Positions 46,633-55,267 of a DNA stretch of 64,000 nt are shown here, piece by piece. How positions within the stretch are numbered: the first letter of the stretch is position 1; each line of letters opens with the position of its first letter. Source of the stretch: Enterococcus durans NBRC 100479 = LMG 10746 (GTDB lineage: Bacteria > Bacillota > Bacilli > Lactobacillales > Enterococcaceae); contig NZ_BCQB01000002.1 in the NCBI RefSeq assembly GCF_001544215.1, forward strand, positions 49,760-113,759, written 5' to 3'. The position numbers and the translations under genes are program-made. The notes below the pieces were generated by a model, which worked only from the letters and a program-made list of their open reading frames with translations, was not told where the DNA came from and did no database searches.

Positions 46633-48096
46633 TTAAATCCTTCCCTCATTTTTTTTACTATTAAAAAAAAGATGCAATTTCTTTATGAACTCTTCTCCAA
46701 AATAGTTTGGTATACCAATCACGCTTACTTCTCCCAACTCATCAATATTTAATAAATTAGTTAAAATACAATCATAGCAATTCAAGCGGGAAAAAGTGAT
46801 TGGATCATCTGGTAATAAAATATCTACTTTATACATATTTCTAAAGTGATATTCGATTTCTTCTTTTAACATGATCATATGTTCTTCCGGCGCATCTAGT
46901 AGCAATGCTGCTTTGATTTTCATGATCGTCTTACGAATCTCTACGCGAAACTCATGCCATTGGGTCACTAATGTATAAATAGACTGGTAAAGAATATTAT
47001 TTTTATCCTCAGCCGATAGGGATAGGTCAGAATAAATGTCGGCAAAATATTTTTGTAAGTCATTGGCGATTGCTTGCTTGTCTCTCAATAATTCCAACAC
47101 GAATTCTTCTTTCGTATTGTGTAAAATATAACTTGGACCAACTGTTAGAAAACTACTCCATAAAATTGCATGGATCAAAGCATCTTGGTTTCGGCATTCG
47201 ATTTTCAGTTGCTGACAAATCATACCAATCAATTGTTCAAGTCTAGTCTTTAAGGTAAACTGGCTCGTTCCTAACTCAAGACAGGTTTCAGTGACTTTAA
47301 AAGGAGCATAATAATGTTCAAAAATGTTATGCAGAACTTTTTCTGTCAATGAGATTCCAAAGACAACTTGCCACCGTTTATTCAACTCTTTGTCTTCAGT
47401 AATCATCGTATAATCGAAGAAATGTTGCTTTTGCTCTAAAAAATAGTCTGATTTACAACGATAGATCGCCACAAGTATTTTCATACGCATTTTATTCAAT
47501 AAAAAATGATATTGATTGTTCGCAGCAATGATCGCCGTATTTGCTTTATAGAATTTTCGGATCACCTGATCAATCAATTGAAATTCTTTTTCTTTGAAAA
47601 AATGATCTGGGGAAAGATACTTCTCATAAAATAGGCTTGAAAGTAATTTACGGATATTCCTTTCGTCCCCAACAATTGTTAAATCAGTGGTGATTTTTAT
47701 GCCATATTTTTCAAGCCCTTTGTTTAGTTTCACTTGCAATCGATTCAATTGTGTTTCAGAAATATACAGTTGATCACACACTTCTCTTTTCGTTATATGA
47801 GGATTAAAAAGAATCATTTCAAGTAGCTGACATTCAACACTCTTTTGTAAAAAGAGCGCATACAGATGTGTCTTAGAAATACACATTTCTTTATTTAAAA
47901 AGACACCATGTTTAAAGGATGTCTCTATTGTTAATGGTTCAATGATCTCATTTAGCTGTTTGATATCTGTGCGGATCGTTTTTTCAACCCCGCCGATTTC
48001 CTTCACTATTTCAGAAACTGTCACCCACTCTTTGTTCCACAACAACTCTAATAAAGCGAGTTGTCTCAAACTCTGCTTATTTAATACTTCCTCCAT
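46633..48096 (-). CDS. second Mga-like transcriptional regulator
   Basis: This 487-residue paralogue of the neighbour at 44806 has the same order: HTH (ALLELLWNKEWVTVSEIVKEIGGVEKTIRTDIKQ), HTH_Mga (VCDQLYISETQLNRLQVKLNKGL), PRD-like region and EIIB-like C-terminus (AALLLDAPEEHMIMLKEEI). The pair probably arose by tandem duplication and has diverged widely. The ATG at 48096 has GGAGGGG upstream. Its targets are likely the surface-protein locus downstream, which is inference. Confidence 0.87.
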   Translation of the reverse strand: MEEVLNKQSLRQLALLELLWNKEWVTVSEIVKEIGGVEKTIRTDIKQLNEIIEPLTIETSFKHGVFLNKEMCISKTHLYALFLQKSVECQLLEMILFNPHITKREVCDQLYISETQLNRLQVKLNKGLEKYGIKITTDLTIVGDERNIRKLLSSLFYEKYLSPDHFFKEKEFQLIDQVIRKFYKANTAIIAANNQYHFLLNKMRMKILVAIYRCKSDYFLEQKQHFFDYTMITEDKELNKRWQVVFGISLTEKVLHNIFEHYYAPFKVTETCLELGTSQFTLKTRLEQLIGMICQQLKIECRNQDALIHAILWSSFLTVGPSYILHNTKEEFVLELLRDKQAIANDLQKYFADIYSDLSLSAEDKNNILYQSIYTLVTQWHEFRVEIRKTIMKIKAALLLDAPEEHMIMLKEEIEYHFRNMYKVDILLPDDPITFSRLNCYDCILTNLLNIDELGEVSVIGIPNYFGEEFIKKLHLFFNSKKNEGRI

Positions 48097-48450
48097 TTTC
48101 CCCTCCTGATAGAACTATTTGTCATTTTATTACTCCCCCATAATTCAATTTTAATTTACTAAACGAAAGATGTCTATAACTAGATTAAAATATAAACATA
48201 GTAATATTAAAAATCATTTTATAATTACACCAATGTGTACAATTATGTTTGAATAACAGTACTAAATTTATTAATAACAAATATAACTATTTCAAATTAG
48301 TTTCTATTCTAAAAAACTAAACAAAACCGTTTCAGCTACCGACCTTTCTGTCTCGACCTCTTCTCACTTCACGAACTAATACGCTTCGGCACCATTCACT
48401 TCAACTTTCTGTCTTATTGTCTAGTATTCTATAAAACTTTTTTAGAAAAA
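48097..48450. other. AT-rich intergenic region
   Basis: No gene is supported. A short fragment CTGTCTCGACCTC near 48349-48362 matches the right end of the type II stem-loop repeat, apparently a residual piece. Confidence 0.4.
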
Positions 48451-48454
48451 AAAC

Positions 48455-48490
48455 TTTACATCCACTAGTGTACTACGTATACTAGTACAC
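48455..48490 (+). promoter_or_regulatory. ytr-type operon promoter and GntR operator
   Basis: TTTACA (48455-48460) and TATACT (48478-48483) are 17 bases apart. A perfect inverted repeat GTGTACTA-N7-TAGTACAC (48468-48490) covers the spacer and -10, the place where a GntR repressor would block transcription. Confidence 0.75.
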
Positions 48491-48523
48491 AAGGGTACGG
48501 TATCAAATGGAAGGAGCAACGCC

Positions 48524-48937
48524 ATGATTACGATTGATAAAAACAGCAGCAAACCCTATTACGAACAGCTGATGCTTAGCATTAAAGAAGCGATTCTCCA
48601 AGGTATTTTACAGCCCGGTGACAAGATCCCCTCAGTACGTGAAATGGCAAAACAACAGTGGATGAATCCTAACACTGTCAGTAAAGCGTACAAAGTTTTG
48701 GAAGCCGAGCAAGTTTTAATCACAATCAAAGGCAAAGGAACCTTTGTCAAAGATTTTGCAAAATTGCCGCGCGATGAACTTCGCATTGCACAGTTAAAAG
48801 ACCAGATGAACGATCTGGTCATCGAAGCAACACATCTAAAAGTCACAGAACAAGAGCTCATTACTTGGATTGAACAAACTCAAGCAGCCTTAGGAGGTCC
48901 TGAACATGAAAGTCATGAAACTTTCCAAAATGATTGA
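48524..48937 (+). CDS. GntR family regulator, YtrA subfamily
   Basis: This 137-residue repressor has a winged-helix GntR domain (YEQLMLSIKEAILQGILQPGDKIPSVREMAKQ, then NPNTVSKAYKVLEAEQVL) and only a short C-terminal helix pair. This is the YtrA type, which regulates ABC transporters responding to cell-wall-active drugs. The ATG at 48524 has AAGGAG upstream. It overlaps the ATPase gene by 32 bases, and the operator at 48468-48490 implies autoregulation. Confidence 0.92.
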   Translation: MITIDKNSSKPYYEQLMLSIKEAILQGILQPGDKIPSVREMAKQQWMNPNTVSKAYKVLEAEQVLITIKGKGTFVKDFAKLPRDELRIAQLKDQMNDLVIEATHLKVTEQELITWIEQTQAALGGPEHESHETFQND

Positions 48938-49780
48938 AGGTAAACAAATTCTCAACGACGTTCATTTTGAACTTAAAGCAAACGAAATCGTCGGCTTGAT
49001 TGGTCGTAATGGGTCTGGCAAAACCACTTTGTTTCGTACACTAACCGGTCAATATTTACCCGACAAAGGAGAGATCGAACTTGATGGTATCTCGCTGTTG
49101 ACCGCAACACAGTCAAAATCAGAATTGTTTTACATTGATGAAGCAGAAAATTTTTTAGCACCCTACACGTTGAAAACGATCAATCAGTTTTACCGTACTG
49201 CCTATCCGAATTTTAACCAAGACTTATTTCTTACATTGACAGGCTCGCATCAGCTTCCCTTGCATGTGAATTATCACGGCTTGTCAAAAGGTATGCAGGG
49301 TTTGTTTAACATGATTTTAGCTATCAGCTCGAACGCGCGCTTTTTATTGCTTGATGAACCTTTTGATGGCCTGGACGTGATTGTACGCAAAGATGTCATC
49401 GGCTTATTGTTAGAACATATCAGTGACAATCAGCGCACCGCATTGATTGCATCACACAATTTAAATGAACTTGAAAATTTAGCTGATCGCGTCTTGTTGT
49501 TGAAAAATCAAACCATCATTAAAGATTATCGTCTGGAAGAAATGCGAGAATCCGCAAAAAAAATCCAAATGGTTTTCAAAACAAAAAAATCCCATCACTT
49601 GTCAAAGAACACTCAAGATTATTGACCATTCAAGGACGTGTCATAACTGCGATTTTTGAAGATTTTAATCAAGATTTGGCTAATAAGATCCAAACACTTC
49701 AACCAGTTTTATTTGAAGAGCTGCCCTTAAGTTTAGAAGATTTGTTCGAAGCCAACTTAAAAGAAAAAATGCCCCGCTAG
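48906..49780 (+). CDS. ABC ATPase split by an A7 slippery site
   Basis: The ATPase has Walker A GLIGRNGSGKTTLF, a signature-like HGLSKGMQG in place of LSGGQ, and Walker B FLLLDEPFDGLD. The zero frame stops at 49625, soon after the A tract. From the seven A at 49583-49589, the -1 frame continues (IPSLVKEHSRLLTIQGRV ... EELPLSLEDLFEANLKEKMPR) to 49780, the expected C-terminal domain. The tract is in the exact A-AAA-AAA register for -1 slippage. A simple frameshift mutation or reading error in the A run is the alternative. Confidence 0.8.
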
Positions 49781-49794
49781 AAAGGAAGAATCAC

Positions 49795-50988
49795 ATGGTA
49801 AAAAATATCTATCTCACGCGTTACAGTAAAATCTTGTTGCCATTGATTGGTTTGATATTGCTCATGTTTGCCTTCAATGCTTGGAGTAATATTAAAAATT
49901 GGCATGATAACGAGCGCTATCTAACTACCGACAAAGAATTAAAAGCAGATTTTAACGCCTATCCGGAGCACTACACTTATTTGGATGAGAAAAAACAAGA
50001 ACATATTCCCTACGCTTCATTTGAAAAATATATCGAACACCAACTGTATGTCTACCATAAAAATGATTTTTCAGACAAAATATCGCAAAAAACCGACCCA
50101 AATCAAACTTATTTCAACCAATCGAGCAACTTAGCTACACTGTTCGCACTTTTTTTAGCCTCTTTTATTGGTTTTTGCTTATTTTTTGTCGATCTGAAAA
50201 CCCATTTCACACGCTTTTTATTTAGCTTACCTGTCAGTCGTAAAGAATTATTCGCCAAAAAGCTGCTCTACCTTGCCTTACCATTTTTAGCAACGATTTT
50301 CGTTGGTCAACTCATCTATTTGGCTATTCTTCGTTTAGGAATCCCACAACCGTACTTAAATGCGAGTCTAGGAGATATGTTCGCCTCTGTTGTGAATAGT
50401 TTTTCGTTGATCATAGTGTTCTTTTGCCTAAGTGTCTTTGTTGGAGTAATGGTAGGTAATATGGTGTTTGGTCCATTGACTTGGTTTGTCTTTTTGATTT
50501 TTTTATGTCAAATTCCAAGTGCCGTAGGTGGTCTATTGAGTATGATCCGCATGCTACACGCACACTTTTTACGTGATTTCGACTTCAACACTTTATTTAT
50601 TTTTGAAATCGGCAAAACGACTGGACATTGGTATATGAGCCTGTTGTTTTTACTTATCAGTATTTCTTTCATCTACTGGGCATACTGCAAGTTTCAGGTC
50701 ATCAGTTTGGAACATGAAAGCGAGTATCTTTTAACACCTGAATCCCGTTGGCAAATTTGGTTTTTCATGACCGTACTCACAAGTTTTGTCTTAGTGTTTG
50801 CCATAAAAAATCCTTGGCTTTATTATATAAACGGCTTGCAGTATAACTTTGAAGTGTCATTCATGGCTACGATGATGACAACACTTACTATAATTGTCAT
50901 TTGTGGTGGGATTTGTTTTGTGGTTGTTTTCTTTTCTAGCATCAAGCGCTTTTTCCGCTCACTTAAAGCTCGAAGATTGGCGCGTTAG
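49795..50988 (+). CDS. ABC transporter permease of the ytr-type operon
   Basis: This 397-residue membrane protein has a first helix at residues 10-28, an external domain of about 80 residues, then five or more helices with FSLPVSRKELFAKKLLYLALP between helices 2 and 3, which is typical of ABC-2 permeases acting with YtrB-like ATPases. The ATG at 49795 has AAAGGAAG upstream, 14 bases after the end of the -1 frame of the ATPase. That short spacing supports the view that the full ATPase extends to 49780. Confidence 0.85.
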   Translation: MVKNIYLTRYSKILLPLIGLILLMFAFNAWSNIKNWHDNERYLTTDKELKADFNAYPEHYTYLDEKKQEHIPYASFEKYIEHQLYVYHKNDFSDKISQKTDPNQTYFNQSSNLATLFALFLASFIGFCLFFVDLKTHFTRFLFSLPVSRKELFAKKLLYLALPFLATIFVGQLIYLAILRLGIPQPYLNASLGDMFASVVNSFSLIIVFFCLSVFVGVMVGNMVFGPLTWFVFLIFLCQIPSAVGGLLSMIRMLHAHFLRDFDFNTLFIFEIGKTTGHWYMSLLFLLISISFIYWAYCKFQVISLEHESEYLLTPESRWQIWFFMTVLTSFVLVFAIKNPWLYYINGLQYNFEVSFMATMMTTLTIIVICGGICFVVVFFSSIKRFFRSLKARRLAR

Positions 50989-51021
50989 TATCCAAAATAA
51001 CCCTTAAAGGAGGATGACGTG

Positions 51022-51642
51022 ATGCAACAACAGCTTTCTTTACTCGACTCAATTTTGGACTTATTTGTTATCAGTCCACTCAGCATCTTGGGCTTGCTCG
51101 TTTTGCTCGTTTCCTTGCACTTCTCGTTGGTAAACGCCAGTTGGAAGCAAAAACTGCGCGTCAGCCTGGCATCATGTTGCCTGTATTTTTTTTGGGTGAT
51201 TGCCTTAACAAATATCTTTGGTACCCCAAGTTTAGCGGAATTTTTCCGCTTGCATGATTTAGATGAGAAAATTTTCAATCTTAACATCGAATGGGGCTTT
51301 CTCGCAGATGGCTTTTCCCGCAGCTTTATTTTGAACATCCTCATTTTTATGCCTATGGGATTTTTAGCCCCTTGGATTAGCCCAGTTTTTCAAAAGCTGA
51401 AAAATACTTGTTTGTTGGTCTTTTGTGCTTCGCTTGCGATTGAACTTAGCCAACTGTTTACCTTGTATCGAGCAACTGATATCAATGATTTGCTCGCAAA
51501 TACCTTTGGTGGCGTCTGTGGCTTTGCTTGTTATTGGTTATTGGCCAAGATTTTTACTACCAACAAGGAAAGTTCGCCTGCTAATCCACGCTATCTGCCA
51601 ATCATGATTCTTATATTGGGCGGTCTGGTAACTTTCTTTTAA
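51022..51642 (+). CDS. VanZ-like membrane protein
   Basis: This 206-residue protein has about five membrane segments and the VanZ-family core: a helix with NILIFMPMGFLAP and then a segment ending AIELSQLFTLYRATDINDLLANTFGG. VanZ family members raise teicoplanin resistance by an unknown route. The ATG at 51022 has AAAGGAGG eight bases upstream; GTG at 51019 is an alternative. It is the last complete gene of the GntR-controlled operon, implying that it is induced together with the ABC transporter. Confidence 0.85.
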   Translation: MQQQLSLLDSILDLFVISPLSILGLLVLLVSLHFSLVNASWKQKLRVSLASCCLYFFWVIALTNIFGTPSLAEFFRLHDLDEKIFNLNIEWGFLADGFSRSFILNILIFMPMGFLAPWISPVFQKLKNTCLLVFCASLAIELSQLFTLYRATDINDLLANTFGGVCGFACYWLLAKIFTTNKESSPANPRYLPIMILILGGLVTFF

Positions 51643-51645
51643 CAT

Positions 51646-51810
51646 TCCAGAATTTCTAAGAAAAAGAATGATCCAAACTTCATCATTCGCAATTCAGCGG
51701 ACAGAAGTTTGACTCTTTTTTTGCAATCATTTTTTGATAAAGAGCACCATTTTGACTTAAAAATTCGCTATCAAAATCAACTCGTTATGCAAGGACTGTA
51801 CATTGCATAG
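51646..51810 (+). other. coding-like remnant after the VanZ gene
   Basis: An uninterrupted frame of about 54 codons ends at TAG 51808-51810 and reads like real protein (NFIIRNSADRSLTLFLQSFF ... HFDLKIRYQNQLVMQGLYIA), but it has no start codon with a ribosome binding site. It may be the end of a lost operon gene. Confidence 0.4.
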
Positions 51811-51826
51811 ACTCGACCAAAAGAAA

Positions 51827-52555
51827 TCATAAGCATGTTCGAATCCTTAAAAACTCGAATAAATTCGTTTGAACTTGTTTCTCTAACTTTTCTTGAGAAA
51901 CTTCTCTAATTTTACTGATCTGATGGAAATGGTCTTCAAGAAGCATTAAGTATTCTTTTGTAGGAGCAGGAGTTCCTAACGCCCATTCGATCGCCCCTAA
52001 TCCGTCTGTTTCGACTAATAGACGATTGAAAGGGACTCCTTTTGCTAGTTGTTGCACTGCCGGATTTATTTTTAAATCAACACCGATCGTAAAATAGCAA
52101 CCTGCTTCGATATATTCCTTTTGTAATTCCAGAGAAGAGTACCAATGAACAAGATAGCGATTCGGATATTCTTTAATGAACGTCAATATCTCTCTTTCAC
52201 ATCCTTTGGTATGCAAAACAACTGGTTTATCCGTTAATGCGGCATACGCTAGTTGTTTTCGGAATAATTTGACTTGGTGCGCTAAAGGAATATTGGTCCA
52301 AACACGATCAAGCCCTATTTCACCAATGATGGCTGCTTGTTGAAGATAAGGGTAGATTTCTTCAAAAGTATAGTCTTCTGTTTTCCAGGGATGGAGACCA
52401 AAACTTAGATATTGATCACGACCAACAGCTAATTGCTGATTCTTTTGCCATTCCTCGGGAGAATCACAATTGATGATCGTCAAGACATCATTTTCTTGTT
52501 GGAGTGTTGCAAGTTCTTGGTTTCCTTCCAGATGGCAATGGGCATCACTAAGCAA
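51827..52555 (-). CDS. TatD family metal-dependent hydrolase
   Basis: This 242-residue TIM-barrel hydrolase has all five TatD metal-site segments: DAHCHLEG, GEIGLDRVW, VVLHTKGCE, YLVHWYSS and LVETDGLG. I start it at TTG 52555, because GGGAGG is eight bases upstream and the protein begins LSDAHCHL as in relatives; a GTG three codons earlier lies within the site. It overlaps the end of the ATPase gene and is the last gene of a TPP-riboswitch operon, so a role in thiamine precursor salvage is suggested but unproven. Confidence 0.85.
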   Translation of the reverse strand: MLSDAHCHLEGNQELATLQQENDVLTIINCDSPEEWQKNQQLAVGRDQYLSFGLHPWKTEDYTFEEIYPYLQQAAIIGEIGLDRVWTNIPLAHQVKLFRKQLAYAALTDKPVVLHTKGCEREILTFIKEYPNRYLVHWYSSLELQKEYIEAGCYFTIGVDLKINPAVQQLAKGVPFNRLLVETDGLGAIEWALGTPAPTKEYLMLLEDHFHQISKIREVSQEKLEKQVQTNLFEFLRIRTCL

Positions 52556-53282
52556 TGGAATCACCTCCCAATAATTGGTAGATTTCTTGTTTTAAGGCAG
52601 CTTGGCCGATCAGCCATGCACGTGTTCTTTCCACCGATGGAATCTTGATAGTGGTCAGAACTTTCGCCGGTCGTGGCGACAAGACAAAAATCTGATCTGA
52701 AAGATAGATTGCTTCCTCGATATCATGGGTGACTAAAATAGTCGTCCGTTTCATTTCTTCTGGAAGAGAAAGTAACCAATCTTGCATCTGGGATCGCGTC
52801 ATCGCATCCAACGAGCCAAATGGTTCATCCAATAAAAGGTAGGGTGCCGGATTTAGCATTGTTCGCAGTAGTGCTGTCCGTTGCTGCATCCCACCTGAAA
52901 GTTGCGGTGGCAAAAAATGCTGATAGTCTTTTAACCCAAAAAGTGCTAAATCATCCAATACTTGTTTTTTATCAATTGTCTTATGGTTGATTTTTTGATA
53001 TAACGTCACATTTTGGTAGACACTTAGCCATGGCAATAGCATATTTTCTTGTGGCATATAACTAAATAGTGTATTCAACTTACTTGTTTCTTGACCATCT
53101 ATCAGAATTTTGCCAGAGGAAGGTTCCAGAATTCCTGTCAACACTTTCAATAAAGTTGATTTTCCGGCACCACTTGGAGCAATGATCGACGTAAATGTAT
53201 TTTTGGGGATAGACAGATCAATCTCTTTTAAAATTTCAAGTTGGTTGATGGTTACGCTGAGGTGTTCAACTTCTATCGACAT
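52548..53282 (-). CDS. thiZ: thiamine-precursor ABC transporter, ATPase
   Basis: This 244-residue ATPase has Walker A IAPSGAGKSTLLK, the Q-loop FSYMPQENM, signature LSGGMQQRTAL and Walker B LLLDEPFGSLDA, the nitrate/taurate/thiamine-type subfamily. It lies 11 bases after the binding-protein gene and under the TPP riboswitch at 55127-55215. That control is the basis for the thiamine-precursor assignment. Confidence 0.88.
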   Translation of the reverse strand: MSIEVEHLSVTINQLEILKEIDLSIPKNTFTSIIAPSGAGKSTLLKVLTGILEPSSGKILIDGQETSKLNTLFSYMPQENMLLPWLSVYQNVTLYQKINHKTIDKKQVLDDLALFGLKDYQHFLPPQLSGGMQQRTALLRTMLNPAPYLLLDEPFGSLDAMTRSQMQDWLLSLPEEMKRTTILVTHDIEEAIYLSDQIFVLSPRPAKVLTTIKIPSVERTRAWLIGQAALKQEIYQLLGGDSIA

Positions 53283-53293
53283 GCTTCCTTCTC

Positions 53294-54280
53294 CTATTCG
53301 ATAAACTGATTCGTAAATAATTCTTTCGCAGATACTTTCTCTTTGATCAGACCATTTTCCTTCATAAAGTCAGTATAGTTATCCCATACTTTCGCATCCA
53401 TCATTCCCCACTTAGCAGGATCATCCGTATAATTTTTCGATAAGAATTCTTGTGAAGCATCTAGAAAGGATTGTTCGTAGTCACTTGCGTAATTGTGTAA
53501 GATTTTTGCGCCTTCTTTAGGATTTTCCATCGCTTCTTGATAGCCTTTTTTAGTAGCATCTATAAACGCTTGGACTGTATCAGGGTCCTCTTTGATCATC
53601 TGATTATTCGTGATGATCAGCGGAGTATAATAGTCTAACCGTTTATCCAATTCTCTTAGAGGCATATAATTCAAGTCGATCCCCAACTCTTTTGCTTTGA
53701 TCATATCCCATCCTTCAAAGTACCATTGGATATCTGCTTCCTTCCCCAAGCTTTGAGGGCCTTCACCATTGCTGCCAATGATCGTTAATTTAGAAAAATC
53801 TGCTCCCTCTTTGTTCATCGTGGCTTTCAGTACAGCTTCTTCGCTTGGACTTTGCCACCCTGCATACGTTTTTCCTTCAAAGTCTTTGGGTGAGTTGATT
53901 CCACTATTTTTTAGCGATACAAATCCTGATGTGTTATGTTTGATAATCGCGCCGATCGCCTTAACGGGAATATTTTGACCATCCACATGTGCATACGTCA
54001 CATCCTCTTGATAACTGACACCAAACTGAGCTTTGTTTGCGCCGACCAGACCGATGCTCGTTGAATCATCCCCTGGTTCGATGACCTTCACATCTAAGCC
54101 TGCATCTTTATAATATCCTTTTTCCTTCGCCAAATAGACACCGGTGTGATTTGTATTCGGCACATAATCAAGTACTACTGTAACTTTCTTTAATCCTTTT
54201 TCTTCCGATGCTGCTTTTGATCCTGTACTACAAGCTGTTAAAGCAAATAATAAAGGAATGAGTAACCAAATTTTTTTCAT
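53294..54280 (-). CDS. thiY: NMT1/THI5-like substrate-binding lipoprotein
   Basis: This 328-residue binding protein has a lipoprotein signal with lipobox LTACS. Its mature start, KVTVVLDYVPNTNHTGVYLAKEKGYY, is the NMT1/THI5 family signature. Known ThiY proteins bind formyl-aminomethylpyrimidine, a thiamine breakdown product. It lies between the permease and ATPase genes of the TPP-controlled operon. Confidence 0.9.
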   Translation of the reverse strand: MKKIWLLIPLLFALTACSTGSKAASEEKGLKKVTVVLDYVPNTNHTGVYLAKEKGYYKDAGLDVKVIEPGDDSTSIGLVGANKAQFGVSYQEDVTYAHVDGQNIPVKAIGAIIKHNTSGFVSLKNSGINSPKDFEGKTYAGWQSPSEEAVLKATMNKEGADFSKLTIIGSNGEGPQSLGKEADIQWYFEGWDMIKAKELGIDLNYMPLRELDKRLDYYTPLIITNNQMIKEDPDTVQAFIDATKKGYQEAMENPKEGAKILHNYASDYEQSFLDASQEFLSKNYTDDPAKWGMMDAKVWDNYTDFMKENGLIKEKVSAKELFTNQFIE

Positions 54281-54292
54281 TTTTTTCTCCTT

Positions 54293-55036
54293 TTATGAAC
54301 GATATAGGATATAGTAATATCCTTTTTTTAACAGTACAGTGAGCATATTTAACAATAGACTTAGGATGATCACACATAAAATAGCTGCAAATACCTTATC
54401 AATTTGATAACTATTTTTTACACGAATCATATAATACCCTAAACCCGCTTGCGCACTTAGCCACTCTCCAACGATTGCGCCACTTACACAATAGGTCGCA
54501 GCTACTTTCAATCCCGAAAAGAAATCATTTGATCCTTGCGGAATCTTGATGATCCGATACAACTGCCATTCATTCGCTCCCATTGTTTTAAAAAAGTTGA
54601 TCTGCTCACTTGAAACTTTACTTAACCCATCGGAAAAAGCAACCACAATAGGAAAGTAGCTCATCAAAATAACTAAAATCACTTTAGGAAACAGCCCAAA
54701 CCCGAACCATAACGCCAAAAGCGGTCCAAGGACCATGATCGGTAATGTTTGTGAAACGACTAAAAGTGGATACAAAGAATTTTTAAAAATTTGCCAGTGG
54801 TCCATAGCAATAGCTGTCACAAAAGAAAGTAAGGCCGCAATGACCAAACCGATGACGGCTTCTTCTAACGTTACGAAAGAATGATAAACGAGCGTAGCCC
54901 CATCTGCGAACAGTGCTGAGAGGACATTTAGCGGGCTTGGTAAAATAAATGCAGGCGTGTGAAAAATCGTTACTAGTAGTTGCCAAAGGGCTAGTAAGAA
55001 AATAATGCTTACGACTGGATAAATTTTTTTCTTCAT
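54293..55036 (-). CDS. thiX: thiamine-precursor ABC transporter, permease
   Basis: This permease of 247 residues has about six membrane segments and the EAA-type loop (FKTMGANEWQLYRIIKIPQGSNDFFSGLK). I start it at ATG 55036, where AAGGAGGGG lies upstream; a longer frame from 55099 would read through the riboswitch terminator. It is the first gene of the operon after the TPP riboswitch. Confidence 0.9.
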   Translation of the reverse strand: MKKKIYPVVSIIFLLALWQLLVTIFHTPAFILPSPLNVLSALFADGATLVYHSFVTLEEAVIGLVIAALLSFVTAIAMDHWQIFKNSLYPLLVVSQTLPIMVLGPLLALWFGFGLFPKVILVILMSYFPIVVAFSDGLSKVSSEQINFFKTMGANEWQLYRIIKIPQGSNDFFSGLKVAATYCVSGAIVGEWLSAQAGLGYYMIRVKNSYQIDKVFAAILCVIILSLLLNMLTVLLKKGYYYILYRS

Positions 55037-55073
55037 TTCTCCCCTCCTTTTCACATGTTTCAAGGGCACATCA

Positions 55074-55122
55074 AAAACGCCTGAAATCGGGCGCAACATA
55101 GAAAGCCCAACTTCAAGCGTTT
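55074..55122 (-). terminator. TPP riboswitch terminator
   Basis: AAACGCTTGAAGTTGGGC pairs with GCCCGATTTCAGGCGTT and is followed by TTTT on the minus strand. It lies directly between the aptamer and thiX, as expected for transcriptional attenuation. Confidence 0.85.
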
Positions 55123-55126
55123 ACTA

Positions 55127-55215
55127 CGTTTCTCCCTTCACCAGTGTTAACTGACAGGTTCGATGGGTCTAAGTTCACAACTTACTCTCATGTCGTCTAC
55201 GACATCCCCAGAAAC
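55127..55215 (-). ncRNA. TPP (thiamine pyrophosphate) riboswitch
   Basis: On the minus strand, the conserved pieces appear in order: CTGGGGATGTC, GACATGAGAG (the CTGAGA-type element), AGACCC, TCGAACCTG, a short CAGTTAACACTG hairpin and GTGAAGGGAG. These are the THI-box consensus elements. The aptamer is followed by a terminator and the thiXYZ-like operon, so expression should be off when TPP is plentiful. Confidence 0.93.
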
Positions 55216-55267
55216 AATCTTTATTTTCGTTTAGTGTAACACAACTTATTTTTAGTAACAAGGTACT

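Noticed and set aside
41740..48096. A complete integrative element
   Set aside because: Apart from one relaxase, there is no integrase, replication gene or attachment-site pair that I can see.
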